Source: Bradyrhizobium jicamae (lineage in GTDB: Bacteria; Pseudomonadota; Alphaproteobacteria; Rhizobiales; Xanthobacteraceae). Taken from it: DNA of 64,000 nucleotides. Below the pieces are notes generated by a model that ran no database searches, was not told the origin of the DNA, and saw nothing but the letters and a program-made list of their open reading frames with translations. Position 1 is the stretch's first letter. Each line of letters starts with the position of its first letter. This document shows, piece by piece, positions 25,750-35,083 of this stretch. The DNA lies in the NCBI RefSeq assembly GCF_018130695.1, contig NZ_JAFCJX010000011.1, forward strand, positions 62,001 to 126,000, read 5' to 3'. Both the position numbers and the translations under genes were made by a program.

Positions 25750-27414
25750 TCACTTATCCAGCCACACGTCCTCGAAGCGCAGATTGTTGTACTGGCTGCT
25801 TTCGTGCGGATGAAAATTCTTCACATAGGGCTGCCAGCAATTGCCGGCGGCCGAGTGCAGGATGATCGGGCGCGCGGCATCGTCGACCAGGAGGCGCTCG
25901 ATGTCGAACACGATTCTGCGCCGCTTCTCCTTGTCGAGCTCGCGCGATTGCGCGGCGATGAGCCTGTCGACCTCGGCATTGCAATACTGGGTGTAGTTGC
26001 GCTCGGAGTTGCAGCTGTAGTTCTCGACCAGATTGCCGTCGGGGTCGTCGACGCTGACGCCGGTGACGTTGAGGCCGATGGTGTAGTCCTTGCGCTGCAA
26101 TTTCGCGTACCAACGCGGCGTGTCGAGGATATCGAGCTCGCCTGTGATGTAGATCTTCTTCAGCTGGTCGGCGAGGATCACGGCGGGATCGCGATAGGTC
26201 GGCAGATTGCGGGTCTGGATCTTGATCGGCAGCGTCTTGCTCTCGCTGTAGCCGAGCTTCTGCATGATGGCTTGCGCCTCAGCGAGGTTCTTCGCGGCAT
26301 CGGGGCCATAGCCGGGCAAGGTCGCCATCACGTCGTCGGGCAGGCCCCACTCGCCCTCGGGCTTCGCCAGCATGGCGCCGCCGAGTCGCGCATTGCCTTC
26401 CATCAGGATCGTATTGAACGCCTTGCGGTCGAGTGCCAGCGACATCGCACGCCTGATCTCGGCATTGTCGAACGGCGGGTTGACGCGGTTGACCAGCAGA
26501 TTGATCTGCGTATTGGTCGACGTCATCTCGCAGATCGCGCTCGGCGCCCGCGCCTTGACGTCCTTCATCAGGGGCACGCTGACATCGGAGGGAAAGGTGA
26601 TGTCGTAGTCGCCGGTCGCAAACGCCAGCATCCGCGTCGCGCGGCTGTCGATGGTGCGCACCGAGATCTCGTCGAGATATGGCCGGTCCTTCTTGAAGTA
26701 ATCGGGATTGCGCACCAGGCGGATGGAATCGCCGCGCTTGAACTCGACGAATTTGAACGGGCCGGTGCCGATGGGCTTGGTCCGCATCACCTGCTGCGGC
26801 ACGTGGCAGGGATAGACCGCCGAGAAGGCGCTGGCGAGCAGCGCCAGCAGGCCCGGCTGCGGCTCCGACAGCTCGAACGTCGCCTCATGGTCACCGTTGA
26901 TGCTGACGTCCTGCAGCTTCGAGTACCAGACCTTTCGCGGATTGCGCTTGAAGTCCTGGGTCTCAGCCTTGCCGATCACCATCCGCCAGGTGCACTGCAC
27001 GTCTCTGGCCGTGAATGGCTGGCCGTCATGCCATTTCACGCCCTGCCGCAGCTTGAAGGTCAGCTTCGTGTTGGTGGAATCCCACGACCAGCTCTCGGCG
27101 AGATCCGGGATCACAGTGTCGATAGTCTCGTGCGGCTTGGCCGGATCGAACACGACGAGATTGTTGAAGACAGCGGCGAACGGCATCACCGAGGCGATGG
27201 TCGACTCTTCCAGCAGCGAGGTCGAGGGCGGATTGTCGTTGTGATAAAGCCGCAGCGTGCCGCCCTTCTTCTGCGCGGCAACCGGGCCTGCGGCCAACAG
27301 CATCACGCCAAGCATCGCGACCGACGCAGCCAGTCTGAGCGTTATTCTCGCCTCCCGGAATTTTCTGTTTTCTTGTCGTACATGCAGTCGAGCACACGCC
27401 GCGATGCATCGCAA
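25750..27414 (-). CDS. ABC transporter peptide-binding protein (SBP_bac_5), orphan
   Basis: This is a family 5 solute-binding protein of up to 554 residues. It has the LRQGVKWHDGQPFTARDV motif (about 107) and RRAMSLALDRKAF later, and a signal peptide ending GPVAAQ. No permease or ATPase gene is nearby, so it must work with a distant transporter or be a receptor. The start is unclear. The ATG at 27414 has no ribosome site, whereas a strong CCGGGAGG lies five bases before an ATA codon at 27345 that would begin a signal peptide of ideal length (ITLRLAASVAMLGVMLLAAG). Confidence 0.88.
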   Translation of the reverse strand: MRCIAACARLHVRQENRKFREARITLRLAASVAMLGVMLLAAGPVAAQKKGGTLRLYHNDNPPSTSLLEESTIASVMPFAAVFNNLVVFDPAKPHETIDTVIPDLAESWSWDSTNTKLTFKLRQGVKWHDGQPFTARDVQCTWRMVIGKAETQDFKRNPRKVWYSKLQDVSINGDHEATFELSEPQPGLLALLASAFSAVYPCHVPQQVMRTKPIGTGPFKFVEFKRGDSIRLVRNPDYFKKDRPYLDEISVRTIDSRATRMLAFATGDYDITFPSDVSVPLMKDVKARAPSAICEMTSTNTQINLLVNRVNPPFDNAEIRRAMSLALDRKAFNTILMEGNARLGGAMLAKPEGEWGLPDDVMATLPGYGPDAAKNLAEAQAIMQKLGYSESKTLPIKIQTRNLPTYRDPAVILADQLKKIYITGELDILDTPRWYAKLQRKDYTIGLNVTGVSVDDPDGNLVENYSCNSERNYTQYCNAEVDRLIAAQSRELDKEKRRRIVFDIERLLVDDAARPIILHSAAGNCWQPYVKNFHPHESSQYNNLRFEDVWLDK

Positions 27415-27567
27415 TCACGGGAGAGCCTTGTCATTGCCGGATGCGCTGCACGCAGATCGCGACGCTGTGGCGCAGCCGCGTACCACCAGGGTTCCGCACC
27501 GCCGATGAACCTCGCCGGCGGCTACGGCCACTAAGGCGAGACAACCCTTTGGTAGAAGCCTTTCGCG

Positions 27568-28020
27568 ATGACCGCCACGCAAGTGCAATCCCGCCGCCTC
27601 GGCTCGATCGGCAGCATCATCGGCCTCCTGGCCCTGATCGCCGCCGTACTGCCGCATTGGGTGCTGCCGGTGATCTATCCGCCGCCGCCGGTCGACAAGG
27701 TCGTCGTCGACACCGGTCACAAGATCAAGGATCGCATCATCGCCCGCGTGAAGGGCGTCGAGTATCAGGAGCCGCAGCAGGAGAAGCCGGTCCGCCGGAC
27801 CCTGAGCGACAGCCTCTCCATCACCGCGATCTCGCTCGGCCTGCTCGCCATCATCCTTGCGGTGCTTGCCCTGATCTTCCGCGAGGAACGGCTGCTGGCC
27901 GTGGTCTCAGCCGGCCTCGGCATTGGCGCGATCGCCATCGAGGTCTCGTTCTTCTTCATCGGCGTGCTGATCCTGATCGCGATCCTGTACCTGATCGCGA
28001 ACATCATCAATCTGTTCTGA
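27568..28020 (+). CDS. Inner-membrane protein of unknown function
   Basis: This 150-residue protein has an N-terminal hydrophobic helix (SIIGLLALIAAVLPHWVLPV), a soluble loop of about 45 residues (from VDKVVVDTGHKIKDRI) and two or three C-terminal helices covering residues 85-148 (LLAIILAVLALIF; IEVSFFFIGVLILIAILYLI). I do not recognise a family. It is transcribed away from the orphan binding protein and converges with the SEL1-like gene, the stops being 2 bp apart. Confidence 0.75.
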   Translation: MTATQVQSRRLGSIGSIIGLLALIAAVLPHWVLPVIYPPPPVDKVVVDTGHKIKDRIIARVKGVEYQEPQQEKPVRRTLSDSLSITAISLGLLAIILAVLALIFREERLLAVVSAGLGIGAIAIEVSFFFIGVLILIAILYLIANIINLF

Positions 28021-28022
28021 AG

Positions 28023-28412
28023 CTAGTACGAACAATTGCGATAATCGGACGCTTCACAGGCGTCGACCATCTGGCGCGCATGTGACAGCTCGTCAGGCGT
28101 CATTGTCTTCGCGACCGCCTGCATCTCGGCCTTCGCCTTGCCGTCGCCGCGCCTGGCCGCCGCGCTGAACCACATGAAGGCCCGGGCCGCGCTTTTGCCG
28201 ACGCCCTCGCCCTTGCGGTACATCGTCCCCATCTGGGACTGCGCCTTGGGATTGCCGGCCTCCGCCAGCGGCCGGAACAGGCGCATGGCCGGGATGTAAT
28301 CGCCGCGGTTATAGGCGACCATGCCGTCCTCCCAGGGCCCGGCCGATGCGGCTGTTGAGGTCATGACAAGGGCGGCCGCGATCGCGCCGCTCACGACGAT
28401 AACTTTCCTCAT
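28023..28412 (-). CDS. Secreted SEL1/TPR-repeat protein
   Basis: This 129-residue protein has a signal peptide (about residues 1-24, ending ASA) followed by SEL1-type repeats: YNRGDYIPAMRLFRPLAEAG, then AQSQMGTMYRKGEGVGKSAARA and FMWFSAAARRGDGKAKAEM. Such helical repeats usually mediate protein contacts in the periplasm. Two cysteines near the C-terminus (DACEASDYRNC) may pair. It starts just upstream of, and divergent from, the Anbu gene. Confidence 0.85.
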   Translation of the reverse strand: MRKVIVVSGAIAAALVMTSTAASAGPWEDGMVAYNRGDYIPAMRLFRPLAEAGNPKAQSQMGTMYRKGEGVGKSAARAFMWFSAAARRGDGKAKAEMQAVAKTMTPDELSHARQMVDACEASDYRNCSY

Positions 28413-28545
28413 ACGTTTGCCCGCCTCTTCCCATCGCCTTTTACCTCATCCGCGGCCTATCTCGCCACGGGAATTGGGGTTGGATGCCCCGACGAAATTG
28501 GCTATCAGTCGGGCGCCGAGACCTTCGGACGTTCGGGGACTGGAA

Positions 28546-29307
28546 ATGACCTATTGCTGCGGAATCCTGGTGCGCGACGGCCTCGTCATGATCGCCGACA
28601 CCCGCACCAATGCCGGCCTCGACAACGTCTCGACCTTCCGCAAGCTGCACATCTTCTCCAATCCCGGCGAGCGCATCATGGCGGTCGCCAGCGCCGGCAA
28701 TCTGGCGATCAGCCAGTCGGTGCTGTCGACCTTGACCGAAGGCATGGAAAACCCCGACACCGGCGAGCTCGAGACCCTGATGAACGCGCCGACCATGTTC
28801 CAGGCCGCGCAGCGCATCGGCCGCGCCATCCGCGCGGTGCATGCCACCGAAGGTGAAGCCCTGAAGTCGGAAGACGTCTCATTTGACGTCTCGTTCCTGT
28901 TCGGCGGCCAGATCAAGGGCTCCAAGATGCGCCTGTTCATGGTCTACACGGCCGGCAACTTCATCGAATGCACCACCGACACGCCGTATTTGCAGATCGG
29001 CGAGCACAAATACGGCAAGCCGGTGCTCGACCGCGCCATGCATTACGACGTTGAGCTCTATGAGGCGCTGAAGACCGGGCTGATCTCGATGGATTCGACG
29101 ATGCGCTCCAATCTCGGCGTCGGCCTGCCGATCGACGTGCTGCTGGTGCGCACCGATGCCTGCGAGGCCGACCTCAACCACCGCATCGAGGCCGGCGAGC
29201 CCTATTTCCACGATCTGCGCTCGCGCTGGTCGGCGGCGCTGCGCGCGGCGCATCAGAACATTCCACGTCCACCCTACAAGAACGAAACCGAAGCAAAAGC
29301 CAAATAA
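28546..29307 (+). CDS. Anbu (bacterial proteasome-like) peptidase
   Basis: This 253-residue protein is an Ntn-hydrolase of the proteasome beta-subunit superfamily, Anbu branch. After removal of Met the N-terminal nucleophile would be Thr1 (MTYCCGILVRDG), with Asp17 in ADTRTNAGLDN and Lys32 in FRKLH completing the catalytic set; SAGNLA is the conserved loop. Anbu proteins form helical or ring assemblies in the cytoplasm and co-occur with circularly permuted ATP-grasp, alpha-E and transglutaminase-like genes, all present 3.5-7 kb upstream. The start at 28546 is fixed by the need for Thr at position 2. An SDR gene follows after 14 bp. Confidence 0.93.
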   Translation: MTYCCGILVRDGLVMIADTRTNAGLDNVSTFRKLHIFSNPGERIMAVASAGNLAISQSVLSTLTEGMENPDTGELETLMNAPTMFQAAQRIGRAIRAVHATEGEALKSEDVSFDVSFLFGGQIKGSKMRLFMVYTAGNFIECTTDTPYLQIGEHKYGKPVLDRAMHYDVELYEALKTGLISMDSTMRSNLGVGLPIDVLLVRTDACEADLNHRIEAGEPYFHDLRSRWSAALRAAHQNIPRPPYKNETEAKAK

Positions 29308-29321
29308 GCAGAGGAAACCAA

Positions 29322-30086
29322 ATGGCCGAAGCAACCCAGAAGATCGCGCTCGTCACCGGTGCCGGCACCGGCGTCGGACGCGCAGCCTCGCTCGCGCTGA
29401 TGAACGCGGGCTACACCGTCGTCCTGGTCGGACGCCGCATGGAAATGCTGGAGGAAACCAAGAAGCTCGGCGACAACATCGGCAAGAGCCTGTGCGTCTC
29501 CGCCGACATGACGAGCCCCGCATCGATCGCGGCGCTGTTCCAGAAGGTGAAGGACACCTATGGCCGGCTCGACGTGCTCTTCAACAATGCCGGCATGGGC
29601 GCGCCCGCGGTGAACTTCGAGGATCTCTCGCTCGAGCAGTGGCAGGCGGTGGTCAACACCAACCTCACTGGCCCGTTCCTGTGCACCCAGCACGCCTTCC
29701 GCATCATGAAGGACCAGACCCCGCGCGGCGGCCGCATCATCAACAACGGCTCGATCTCGGCGCACGCGCCGCGACCGTTTTCGGCAGCCTACACCTCGAC
29801 CAAGCACGCCATCACCGGCCTCACCAAGTCGAGCAACCTCGACGGCCGCATGTACGACATCGCGGTCGGCCAGGTCGACATCGGCAACGCCGCAACGCCG
29901 ATGACCGATCGCATGGTCAACGGCCCCGGCGTGCTGCAGCCCGACGGCACCACCAAGCACGAGCCGCGCATGGATGCGAAGGCGGTCGGCGATGCCGTCG
30001 CCTACATGGCGAGCCTGCCGCTCGACGCCAACGTGCTGACCATGACGGTCATGGCCACCAAGATGCCGTTCGTCGGACGGGGCTGA
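29322..30086 (+). CDS. Short-chain dehydrogenase/reductase
   Basis: This 254-residue classical SDR has the cofactor motif TGAGTGVGRA (about residue 12), the NNAG motif in LFNNAGMGAP (about 88), a catalytic Ser in NNGSISAHAP and YTSTK (the YxxxK pair, about 155). It is an NAD(P)-dependent oxidoreductase of the cytosol with no predictable substrate. A GAGGAAACC ribosome site precedes the ATG. It lies 14 bp after the Anbu gene, so co-transcription is likely. Confidence 0.92.
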   Translation: MAEATQKIALVTGAGTGVGRAASLALMNAGYTVVLVGRRMEMLEETKKLGDNIGKSLCVSADMTSPASIAALFQKVKDTYGRLDVLFNNAGMGAPAVNFEDLSLEQWQAVVNTNLTGPFLCTQHAFRIMKDQTPRGGRIINNGSISAHAPRPFSAAYTSTKHAITGLTKSSNLDGRMYDIAVGQVDIGNAATPMTDRMVNGPGVLQPDGTTKHEPRMDAKAVGDAVAYMASLPLDANVLTMTVMATKMPFVGRG

Positions 30087-30118
30087 TCTTCGCCCCCACT
30101 GCGGAAGGGCGATCACGT

Positions 30119-30182
30119 CGTCATGGCCGGGCATAGCCGTCCGAAGGACGGCGTGCCTTCCGCTCGCCTATGCCCGGCCATC
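30119..30182. repeat. Dispersed intergenic repeat (CATGGCCGGGC family), copy 3
   Basis: GTCATGGCCGGGCATAG is mirrored by CTATGCCCGGCCAT, with inner CCGTCC/GGACGG arms. It fills part of the gap 30087-30409, in which I see no further gene; the rest holds only the leader of the TPR gene. Confidence 0.75.
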
Positions 30183-30409
30183 CCCGCCGCTCCCTGGGCG
30201 CTCTGCCAAAATATCGAAAACAACCCCATGCACTGTAGCCGGCGGCTGCCGCTGTTCGCCACGGCAACTTGAAACGTCGGGCAAATCTGGCCCTTTGCAG
30301 GCCGGCCTCACATCAAAAGGTCATGTGCGCTCGAACCTTTTAGGGCAACCCGGTCACAAAGCATCCAAGATGCGATGGAATCGATCCGGTGAAAGCCGAG
30401 CGGAACAAC

Positions 30410-31297
30410 ATGCGAAAAGCTTTGCTCGCCGTTGCCGGCGCCGCGTTGATGGGGTTGGCCCTGGTCGCCCCCGCCTGCAGCGAGCCCATTGCTGACTACA
30501 GCGAGGCGATCAGGCTCGACCCCAAGAATACCATCGCTTATGGCAACCGCGGCATGGTGTACTACGCCAATGGCGACTTCGACCGCGCCATCGCTGACTT
30601 CGACGAGGTGATCCGGCTCGATCCCAAGGACGCCATCGCCTATAACAACCGTGGCGCGGCGCGTGCCGCCAGGGGCGATCTCGACCTTGCCACCATCGTC
30701 TATTGGACCATCATCGCCGACAGCCGGTGGCCTGTCCCCAAGGCCGTCTTTTCCTACAAGAACAACGGCCTCGGACAACGCCTCAAGGGCGACCTTGGCC
30801 TCGCCATTGCTGACTTCAGCGAGGCTGCAAAGCTCGCCCCCAAGGACGCCATCATCTACAGCAACCGTGGCGCCGCGTATGGCGCCGCTGGCGACCTCGA
30901 CCGCGCCCTCGCCGACTTCAACGAGGCGATCAGGCTCGACCCCGGGAACGCCCAGGCCTTCAACCAGCGCTGTTACGCGCTCGCCATCACCGGCCAAGCG
31001 CAACGGGCACTTGCCGATTGCAACGAGTCGCTGCGGCTGCGGTCGGACGATGCCGATACTTTCGACAGTCGCGGCTTTGCTCACCTCAAGCGCGGTCAAT
31101 TCGACAGCGCCATCGTCGATTACGACTCCGCTCTGAAGCACCATCGGTTGACGGCGAGCTCGCTCTACGGGCGCGGCGTCGCCAAGCTCAAGAACGGCGA
31201 TCGCACAGGCGGAGCCTCCGACATCGCTGCGGCGAAGGCGATCCAGGCCGACATTGTCGACCAGTTCTCACGCCTCGGAATTCCGGCGACCGAATAG
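30410..31297 (+). CDS. Secreted TPR-repeat protein
   Basis: This 295-residue protein has a signal peptide (MRKALLAVAGAALMGLALVA, then a Cys at PACSEP that may act as a lipobox) and about seven TPR units with the consensus pattern of the O-GlcNAc-transferase-like type, such as NRGMVYYANGDFDRAIADFD and EAIRLDP repeated. TPR solenoids mediate protein assembly, here probably in the periplasm. A GTG at 30389 is in frame, but the ATG gives a cleaner signal peptide. It is convergent with the next gene. Confidence 0.88.
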   Translation: MRKALLAVAGAALMGLALVAPACSEPIADYSEAIRLDPKNTIAYGNRGMVYYANGDFDRAIADFDEVIRLDPKDAIAYNNRGAARAARGDLDLATIVYWTIIADSRWPVPKAVFSYKNNGLGQRLKGDLGLAIADFSEAAKLAPKDAIIYSNRGAAYGAAGDLDRALADFNEAIRLDPGNAQAFNQRCYALAITGQAQRALADCNESLRLRSDDADTFDSRGFAHLKRGQFDSAIVDYDSALKHHRLTASSLYGRGVAKLKNGDRTGGASDIAAAKAIQADIVDQFSRLGIPATE

Positions 31298-31430
31298 CTC
31301 GCGCCGATGCGTCACCCCTTGTCAACCCAATCTGATTAACCCGAGATGACCGCTGTTGGCCCATCGCGACATACTGCGCTGCCGCCCAAACCTGGTCGCC
31401 ATAGGAGCTCGTGGGACGGAAGTGAACCCG

Positions 31431-32246
31431 TCACCGGTTCTTGCCAAACGCTTCCGACATGACATGGACCCCGACATCCCTGGCTGCGATCAACCGTCGT
31501 TGAAACGCGACCAGGGTTGCCTGTTTGCTATCGGGTGCAAGATCATTGCTCAAGGCAGCGAGGTGATTGTCGGCCTCGTCAAATCGGCCAAGGCGCCGCA
31601 GCATCTCGCCCATCAGAAGCCGATCGACGGTGCGCGCTTCCGCGCTCCTGGTCGTGTCGGCAGCATCCACCGCCAGCCGCGCCAGCAATTCATTCGCATA
31701 GCGACGATAGCGTTCGCCGGTCGTGCCTTCCGCCATGATGCGGCGAGCGAAATCCGCGGCGCCCTTCGCGGGCTCGCCCGGTGGGTTCGCTCGCGCCCGT
31801 TCAACAAGCTCGGCCTGTCCCGCCTCCCACGTCGCCTGCAGCAGCAGGCTGGACACTTGCGGATGCGCTGCGCCGGTGTGCTCCATAATCCAGGCTGCAC
31901 GGTAGTAAGGCGTCTCGCTCTTGAGGTCCTGATATTCCGGCGACAGGATCAAGGGCCGTAGCTTTTCGAGCTCATCGTCCTCGTACTTCGCCTTGAGGAA
32001 GACAAATCCGTTGGTCGGACAGCTCCCGAGCGGCCAGGGACTTTCAATCGCGCCGATCGGCATCCAATCGAGCTGTCTGTCGAACGATGTGCCGGAGTTC
32101 TGCGCGCTGAAGCTGAAAGTTACGCCGTCATAGGGACAGGTCATTTCGACGGTGCTTCTGGTCATCGCATGAGCGGCGGATGCGGCGAGAACGCCGCCGG
32201 CCAGGGCAAACGCCGCCCAGGATGATAATTTCGATCGCAGGCCCAT
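31431..32246 (-). CDS. Secreted protein of unknown function, helical
   Basis: From the ATG at 32246 the product is 271 residues, with a signal peptide (LSSWAAFALAGGVLAASAAH, cut near residue 30). A good GAGGGAG site precedes this ATG. An N-terminal region with two Cys (MTCPYDGVTF, LGSCPTNGFV) resembles a zinc-free CxxxxG-type domain seen in DUF2225-like proteins. The C-terminal half, with LLARLAVDAADTT and EMLRRLGRFDEADNHL, looks TPR-like. It probably acts in the periplasm. Family assignment is uncertain. Confidence 0.7.
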   Translation of the reverse strand: MGLRSKLSSWAAFALAGGVLAASAAHAMTRSTVEMTCPYDGVTFSFSAQNSGTSFDRQLDWMPIGAIESPWPLGSCPTNGFVFLKAKYEDDELEKLRPLILSPEYQDLKSETPYYRAAWIMEHTGAAHPQVSSLLLQATWEAGQAELVERARANPPGEPAKGAADFARRIMAEGTTGERYRRYANELLARLAVDAADTTRSAEARTVDRLLMGEMLRRLGRFDEADNHLAALSNDLAPDSKQATLVAFQRRLIAARDVGVHVMSEAFGKNR

Positions 32247-32344
32247 CGCTCCCTCTGCCAGACGTGGAGACCGATCTTCCGATCCTTCACGATACAATGC
32301 AGTTGGGAATACGCCGTTCGTGTGGCGTCTCTAAAACACACGTC

Positions 32345-32481
32345 CTCCGGGAGCCGGTCTCCTGCCCCGGGCGCAGCGCAGCGTGCAATGCTGCGCTGCT
32401 GAACCGGGGCCCATATCTCCATGAGCCGCGATAGGTCCCGGCTCTGCGGCGCACCGCTTCGCGCTGCGCCGCGTCCGGGAC
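32345..32481. repeat. Composite of two dispersed intergenic repeats
   Basis: The left part (CCCCGGGCGCAGCGCAGC with mirrored GCTGCGCTGCTGAACCGGGG) and the right part (GTCCCGGCTCTGCGGCGCAC with mirrored GCGCCGCGTCCGGGAC, 32435-32481) are two repeat families lying side by side. The right part is the reverse complement of the copy behind groEL at 38567. They separate the MFS gene's 3' end from the divergent hypothetical gene. Confidence 0.75.
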
Positions 32482-32488
32482 ACGAAAG

Positions 32489-33712
32489 TTACTCCAGCCT
32501 CTCCACATCCCGCAGCGTCGGGAACAGCTTCATCCAGAGCAATGCGATGCCGACGGTGGCGACGCCGCCGAGGACGGCTGAGGCGACCGTGCCGAGCAGC
32601 GCGGCGACGACGCCGCTCTCGAACTGGCCGAGCTGATTGCTGGCATTGATGAACAGGAAATTCACCGCGCCGACGCGGCCGCGCATCTCGTCGGGGGTCG
32701 CGAGCTGCACCAGCGAGAAGCGGATCACGACGCTGATCGTGTCGGCGGCGCCGAGCACCGCGAGCGCCAGCACCGACAGCCACATCCATTGCGACAGCGC
32801 GAACACGACGGTGGCCACGCCGAACACGATGACGGCCTGGAACATGCGCCGGCCGACATGGCGGTTGATGGTGTGCCGAGCGAGAACCATGGTCATGAAC
32901 AGCGCCCCGACCGCAGGTGCGGCGCGCAGGATGCCGAGCCCGAGCGGGCCGGTGACGAGGATATCACGGGCATAGATCGGCAGCAGCGCGGTGACGCCGC
33001 CGAACAGCACCGCGAACAAATCGAGCGAGATGGTGCCGAGGATCGCCGGATTGCTGCGCACGAACCTCACGCCGGCATAGAGATCGTCCGAAGCGTCGGA
33101 GTCTTTCACCACCGCCTGCTGCAGCCGGCCGATGCCGCCGGTCAGCACCATGCCGAACAGCCAGAACACCACCATGATCCCGTAAGCGAGACTCGGCGTG
33201 AAGGCATAGGCGAGCCCGCCGAGCGCAGGGCCCGTGATGGTCGCAACCTGCGCGGCGCCGCTGGAGATCGCGGTCGCGCGCTGCAGCGAGCCCTGCGGCG
33301 CGATCAGCGGCAACAGCGCCGCGGTCGCCGGGCTTTCGAACGCACCGGCGATCCCGATCACGAAGGTGGCAATGAAGATCTGCACCTCGCTGATCGTGCC
33401 GGCGAAGGTGCTGCCCGCGAGAAACAGCGCCGTCGCCGCTTCCGCGAGCTGGCAGGCCTGCACCACGCGTTTGCGCTCGAAGCGATCGGCGGCGTGGCCG
33501 GCGACGAAGACGAGCAAGGCGGTGGGGAGAAACTGCACCAGCCCGACCATGCCGAGATCGAAGGCGCTGCCGGTCAGATCATAGATCTGCCAGCCGATCG
33601 CGACCGCGCCGATCTGGCTGGAGAAGCGCGACAGGCTGCGCGACAGCAGGAAGAACAGAAACGGTCTGTGCTTCAGGAGATCGCGGGCGCCGACCGGCAT
33701 CATCGAGGACAT
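32489..33712 (-). CDS. MFS exporter (EntS-like)
   Basis: This is a 12-helix major facilitator of about 407 residues. Features are LFFLLSRSLSRFSSQIGAVA (helix 1), the loop motif GHAADRFERKRVV (MFS motif A, about residue 60), a long helix-rich middle and a second-half loop with DEMRGRVGAVNFLF, which is typical of the EntS/DHA3 group of exporters. It would pump small molecules out across the inner membrane by proton antiport. The ATG at 33712 is chosen by homology pattern; one at 33775 is possible. It is divergent from the CNT gene. Confidence 0.88.
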   Translation of the reverse strand: MSSMMPVGARDLLKHRPFLFFLLSRSLSRFSSQIGAVAIGWQIYDLTGSAFDLGMVGLVQFLPTALLVFVAGHAADRFERKRVVQACQLAEAATALFLAGSTFAGTISEVQIFIATFVIGIAGAFESPATAALLPLIAPQGSLQRATAISSGAAQVATITGPALGGLAYAFTPSLAYGIMVVFWLFGMVLTGGIGRLQQAVVKDSDASDDLYAGVRFVRSNPAILGTISLDLFAVLFGGVTALLPIYARDILVTGPLGLGILRAAPAVGALFMTMVLARHTINRHVGRRMFQAVIVFGVATVVFALSQWMWLSVLALAVLGAADTISVVIRFSLVQLATPDEMRGRVGAVNFLFINASNQLGQFESGVVAALLGTVASAVLGGVATVGIALLWMKLFPTLRDVERLE

Positions 33713-33826
33713 GGCCGAGCCGTGGCTGAGCGCCAATGAGTTGTCAATGGCTGCCACGCCAACGCGCAACAGCATTGCGCGGCGCGAAGCCCCTGCCATA
33801 ATCGCTGCAGGGGTTTCTGCGGGGGC

Positions 33827-35080
33827 ATGATGCTGCAGCTGCAATCGGCATTCGGCGTGGTCGCGCTCCTGGGCATCGCCTGGGCGCTCGGCGAGAACCG
33901 CCGCGCGGTCTCGCTCCGTCAGGCCGCCATCGGATTGGTCGCGACCATCGTCACCGCTGTCGTCCTGATCAAGGTGCCGCTGGTCACCAGGGCGTTCGGC
34001 TCCATCAACGACGCCGTCGGCACCATCGCCGCGGCGACGCGCGCCGGCACCGCTTTCGTGTTCGGCTATGTCGGCGGCGGCACGCTGCCGTTCGATCCCA
34101 AGGCGCCGGGCGCGGATTTCATCCTGGCGTTCCAGGCGTTGCCGATCGTGCTCGTGATGAGCGTGCTGACCACGCTGCTGTTCTATTGGCGCGTGCTGCC
34201 GCCGATCGTGCGCGGCATGGCCTGGCTCTTGGAGCGCACGCTCGGCGTCGGCGGCGCGGTCGGGCTGTCGACCGCCGCCAACATCTTCCTCGGCATGGTC
34301 GAGGCGCCGCTGTTCATCCGCCCTTACCTCGCGCAACTCACGCGCAGCGAATTGTTTCTGGTGATGACCGGCGGCATGGCCGGCATTGCCGGCACCGTGC
34401 TGGTGCTCTACGCGACGCTGCTGGCACCCCTGATCCCGGATGCGGCCGCGCATTTCGTCATCGCCTCCGTGCTCGGCGCACCGGCTGCGATCCTGATCAG
34501 CCTGATCATGGTTCCGGAGACGTCCGACAAGCGGACGGGCGGGTTGTTGAACGATCCGGAAGCCGGCGTGTCCTCGACCATGGATGCGATCGTCAAGGGC
34601 ACCACGGCGGGCCTCGAGCTCCTGCTCAACATCGTCGCAATGCTGCTGGTGCTGGTCGCGCTGGTCTATCTTGCCAACGCCATCATCGGCCTGTTGCCGG
34701 AGATCGGCGGCGCAAAAATCTCGCTGCAAAGATTGCTCGGATACATCATGGCGCCGGTGTGCTGGCTGATGGGCTTGCCCTGGCCGCAGGCGATCACGGC
34801 CGGCAGTTTGATGGGCACCAAGACGGTGCTGAACGAATTGATCGCCTATGTCGATTTCGCCAAGCTCGGCCCTGATGCGCTCGATCCGCGCTCACGGCTG
34901 ATCATGCTCTATGCGATGTGCGGCTTCGCCAATTTCGGCAGCCTCGGCATCATGATCGGCGGCCTCGGTGTGATGGCGCCCGAGCGGCGCGAGGAGATCA
35001 ACGCGCTCGGGCTGAAGTCGATCGTCTCGGGCACGCTGACGACGTGTCTGATGGGCGCGATCGTGGGGCTGTTGACGTAA
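33827..35080 (+). CDS. Concentrative nucleoside transporter (CNT/NupC family)
   Basis: This 417-residue inner-membrane protein shows the CNT pattern: an N-terminal three-helix region, a Gate (nucleoside recognition) domain with the hallmark GTAFVFGYVGGG, STAANIFLGMVEAPLFIRPYL (substrate-binding loop, about 150) and the C-terminal core with GSLMGTKTVLNELIAY and MCGFANFGSLGIMIGG. CNT proteins import nucleosides with H+ or Na+. ATG at 33827 and 33830 are both possible. No nucleoside catabolic gene is adjacent. Confidence 0.9.
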   Translation: MMLQLQSAFGVVALLGIAWALGENRRAVSLRQAAIGLVATIVTAVVLIKVPLVTRAFGSINDAVGTIAAATRAGTAFVFGYVGGGTLPFDPKAPGADFILAFQALPIVLVMSVLTTLLFYWRVLPPIVRGMAWLLERTLGVGGAVGLSTAANIFLGMVEAPLFIRPYLAQLTRSELFLVMTGGMAGIAGTVLVLYATLLAPLIPDAAAHFVIASVLGAPAAILISLIMVPETSDKRTGGLLNDPEAGVSSTMDAIVKGTTAGLELLLNIVAMLLVLVALVYLANAIIGLLPEIGGAKISLQRLLGYIMAPVCWLMGLPWPQAITAGSLMGTKTVLNELIAYVDFAKLGPDALDPRSRLIMLYAMCGFANFGSLGIMIGGLGVMAPERREEINALGLKSIVSGTLTTCLMGAIVGLLT

Positions 35081-35083
35081 CTG

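Noticed and set aside
33713..34729. An N-terminal extension of the MFS gene of about 340 codons
   Set aside because: The extension is antisense to the CNT transporter gene, has low-complexity charged sequence, and lies beyond a normal MFS N-terminus.
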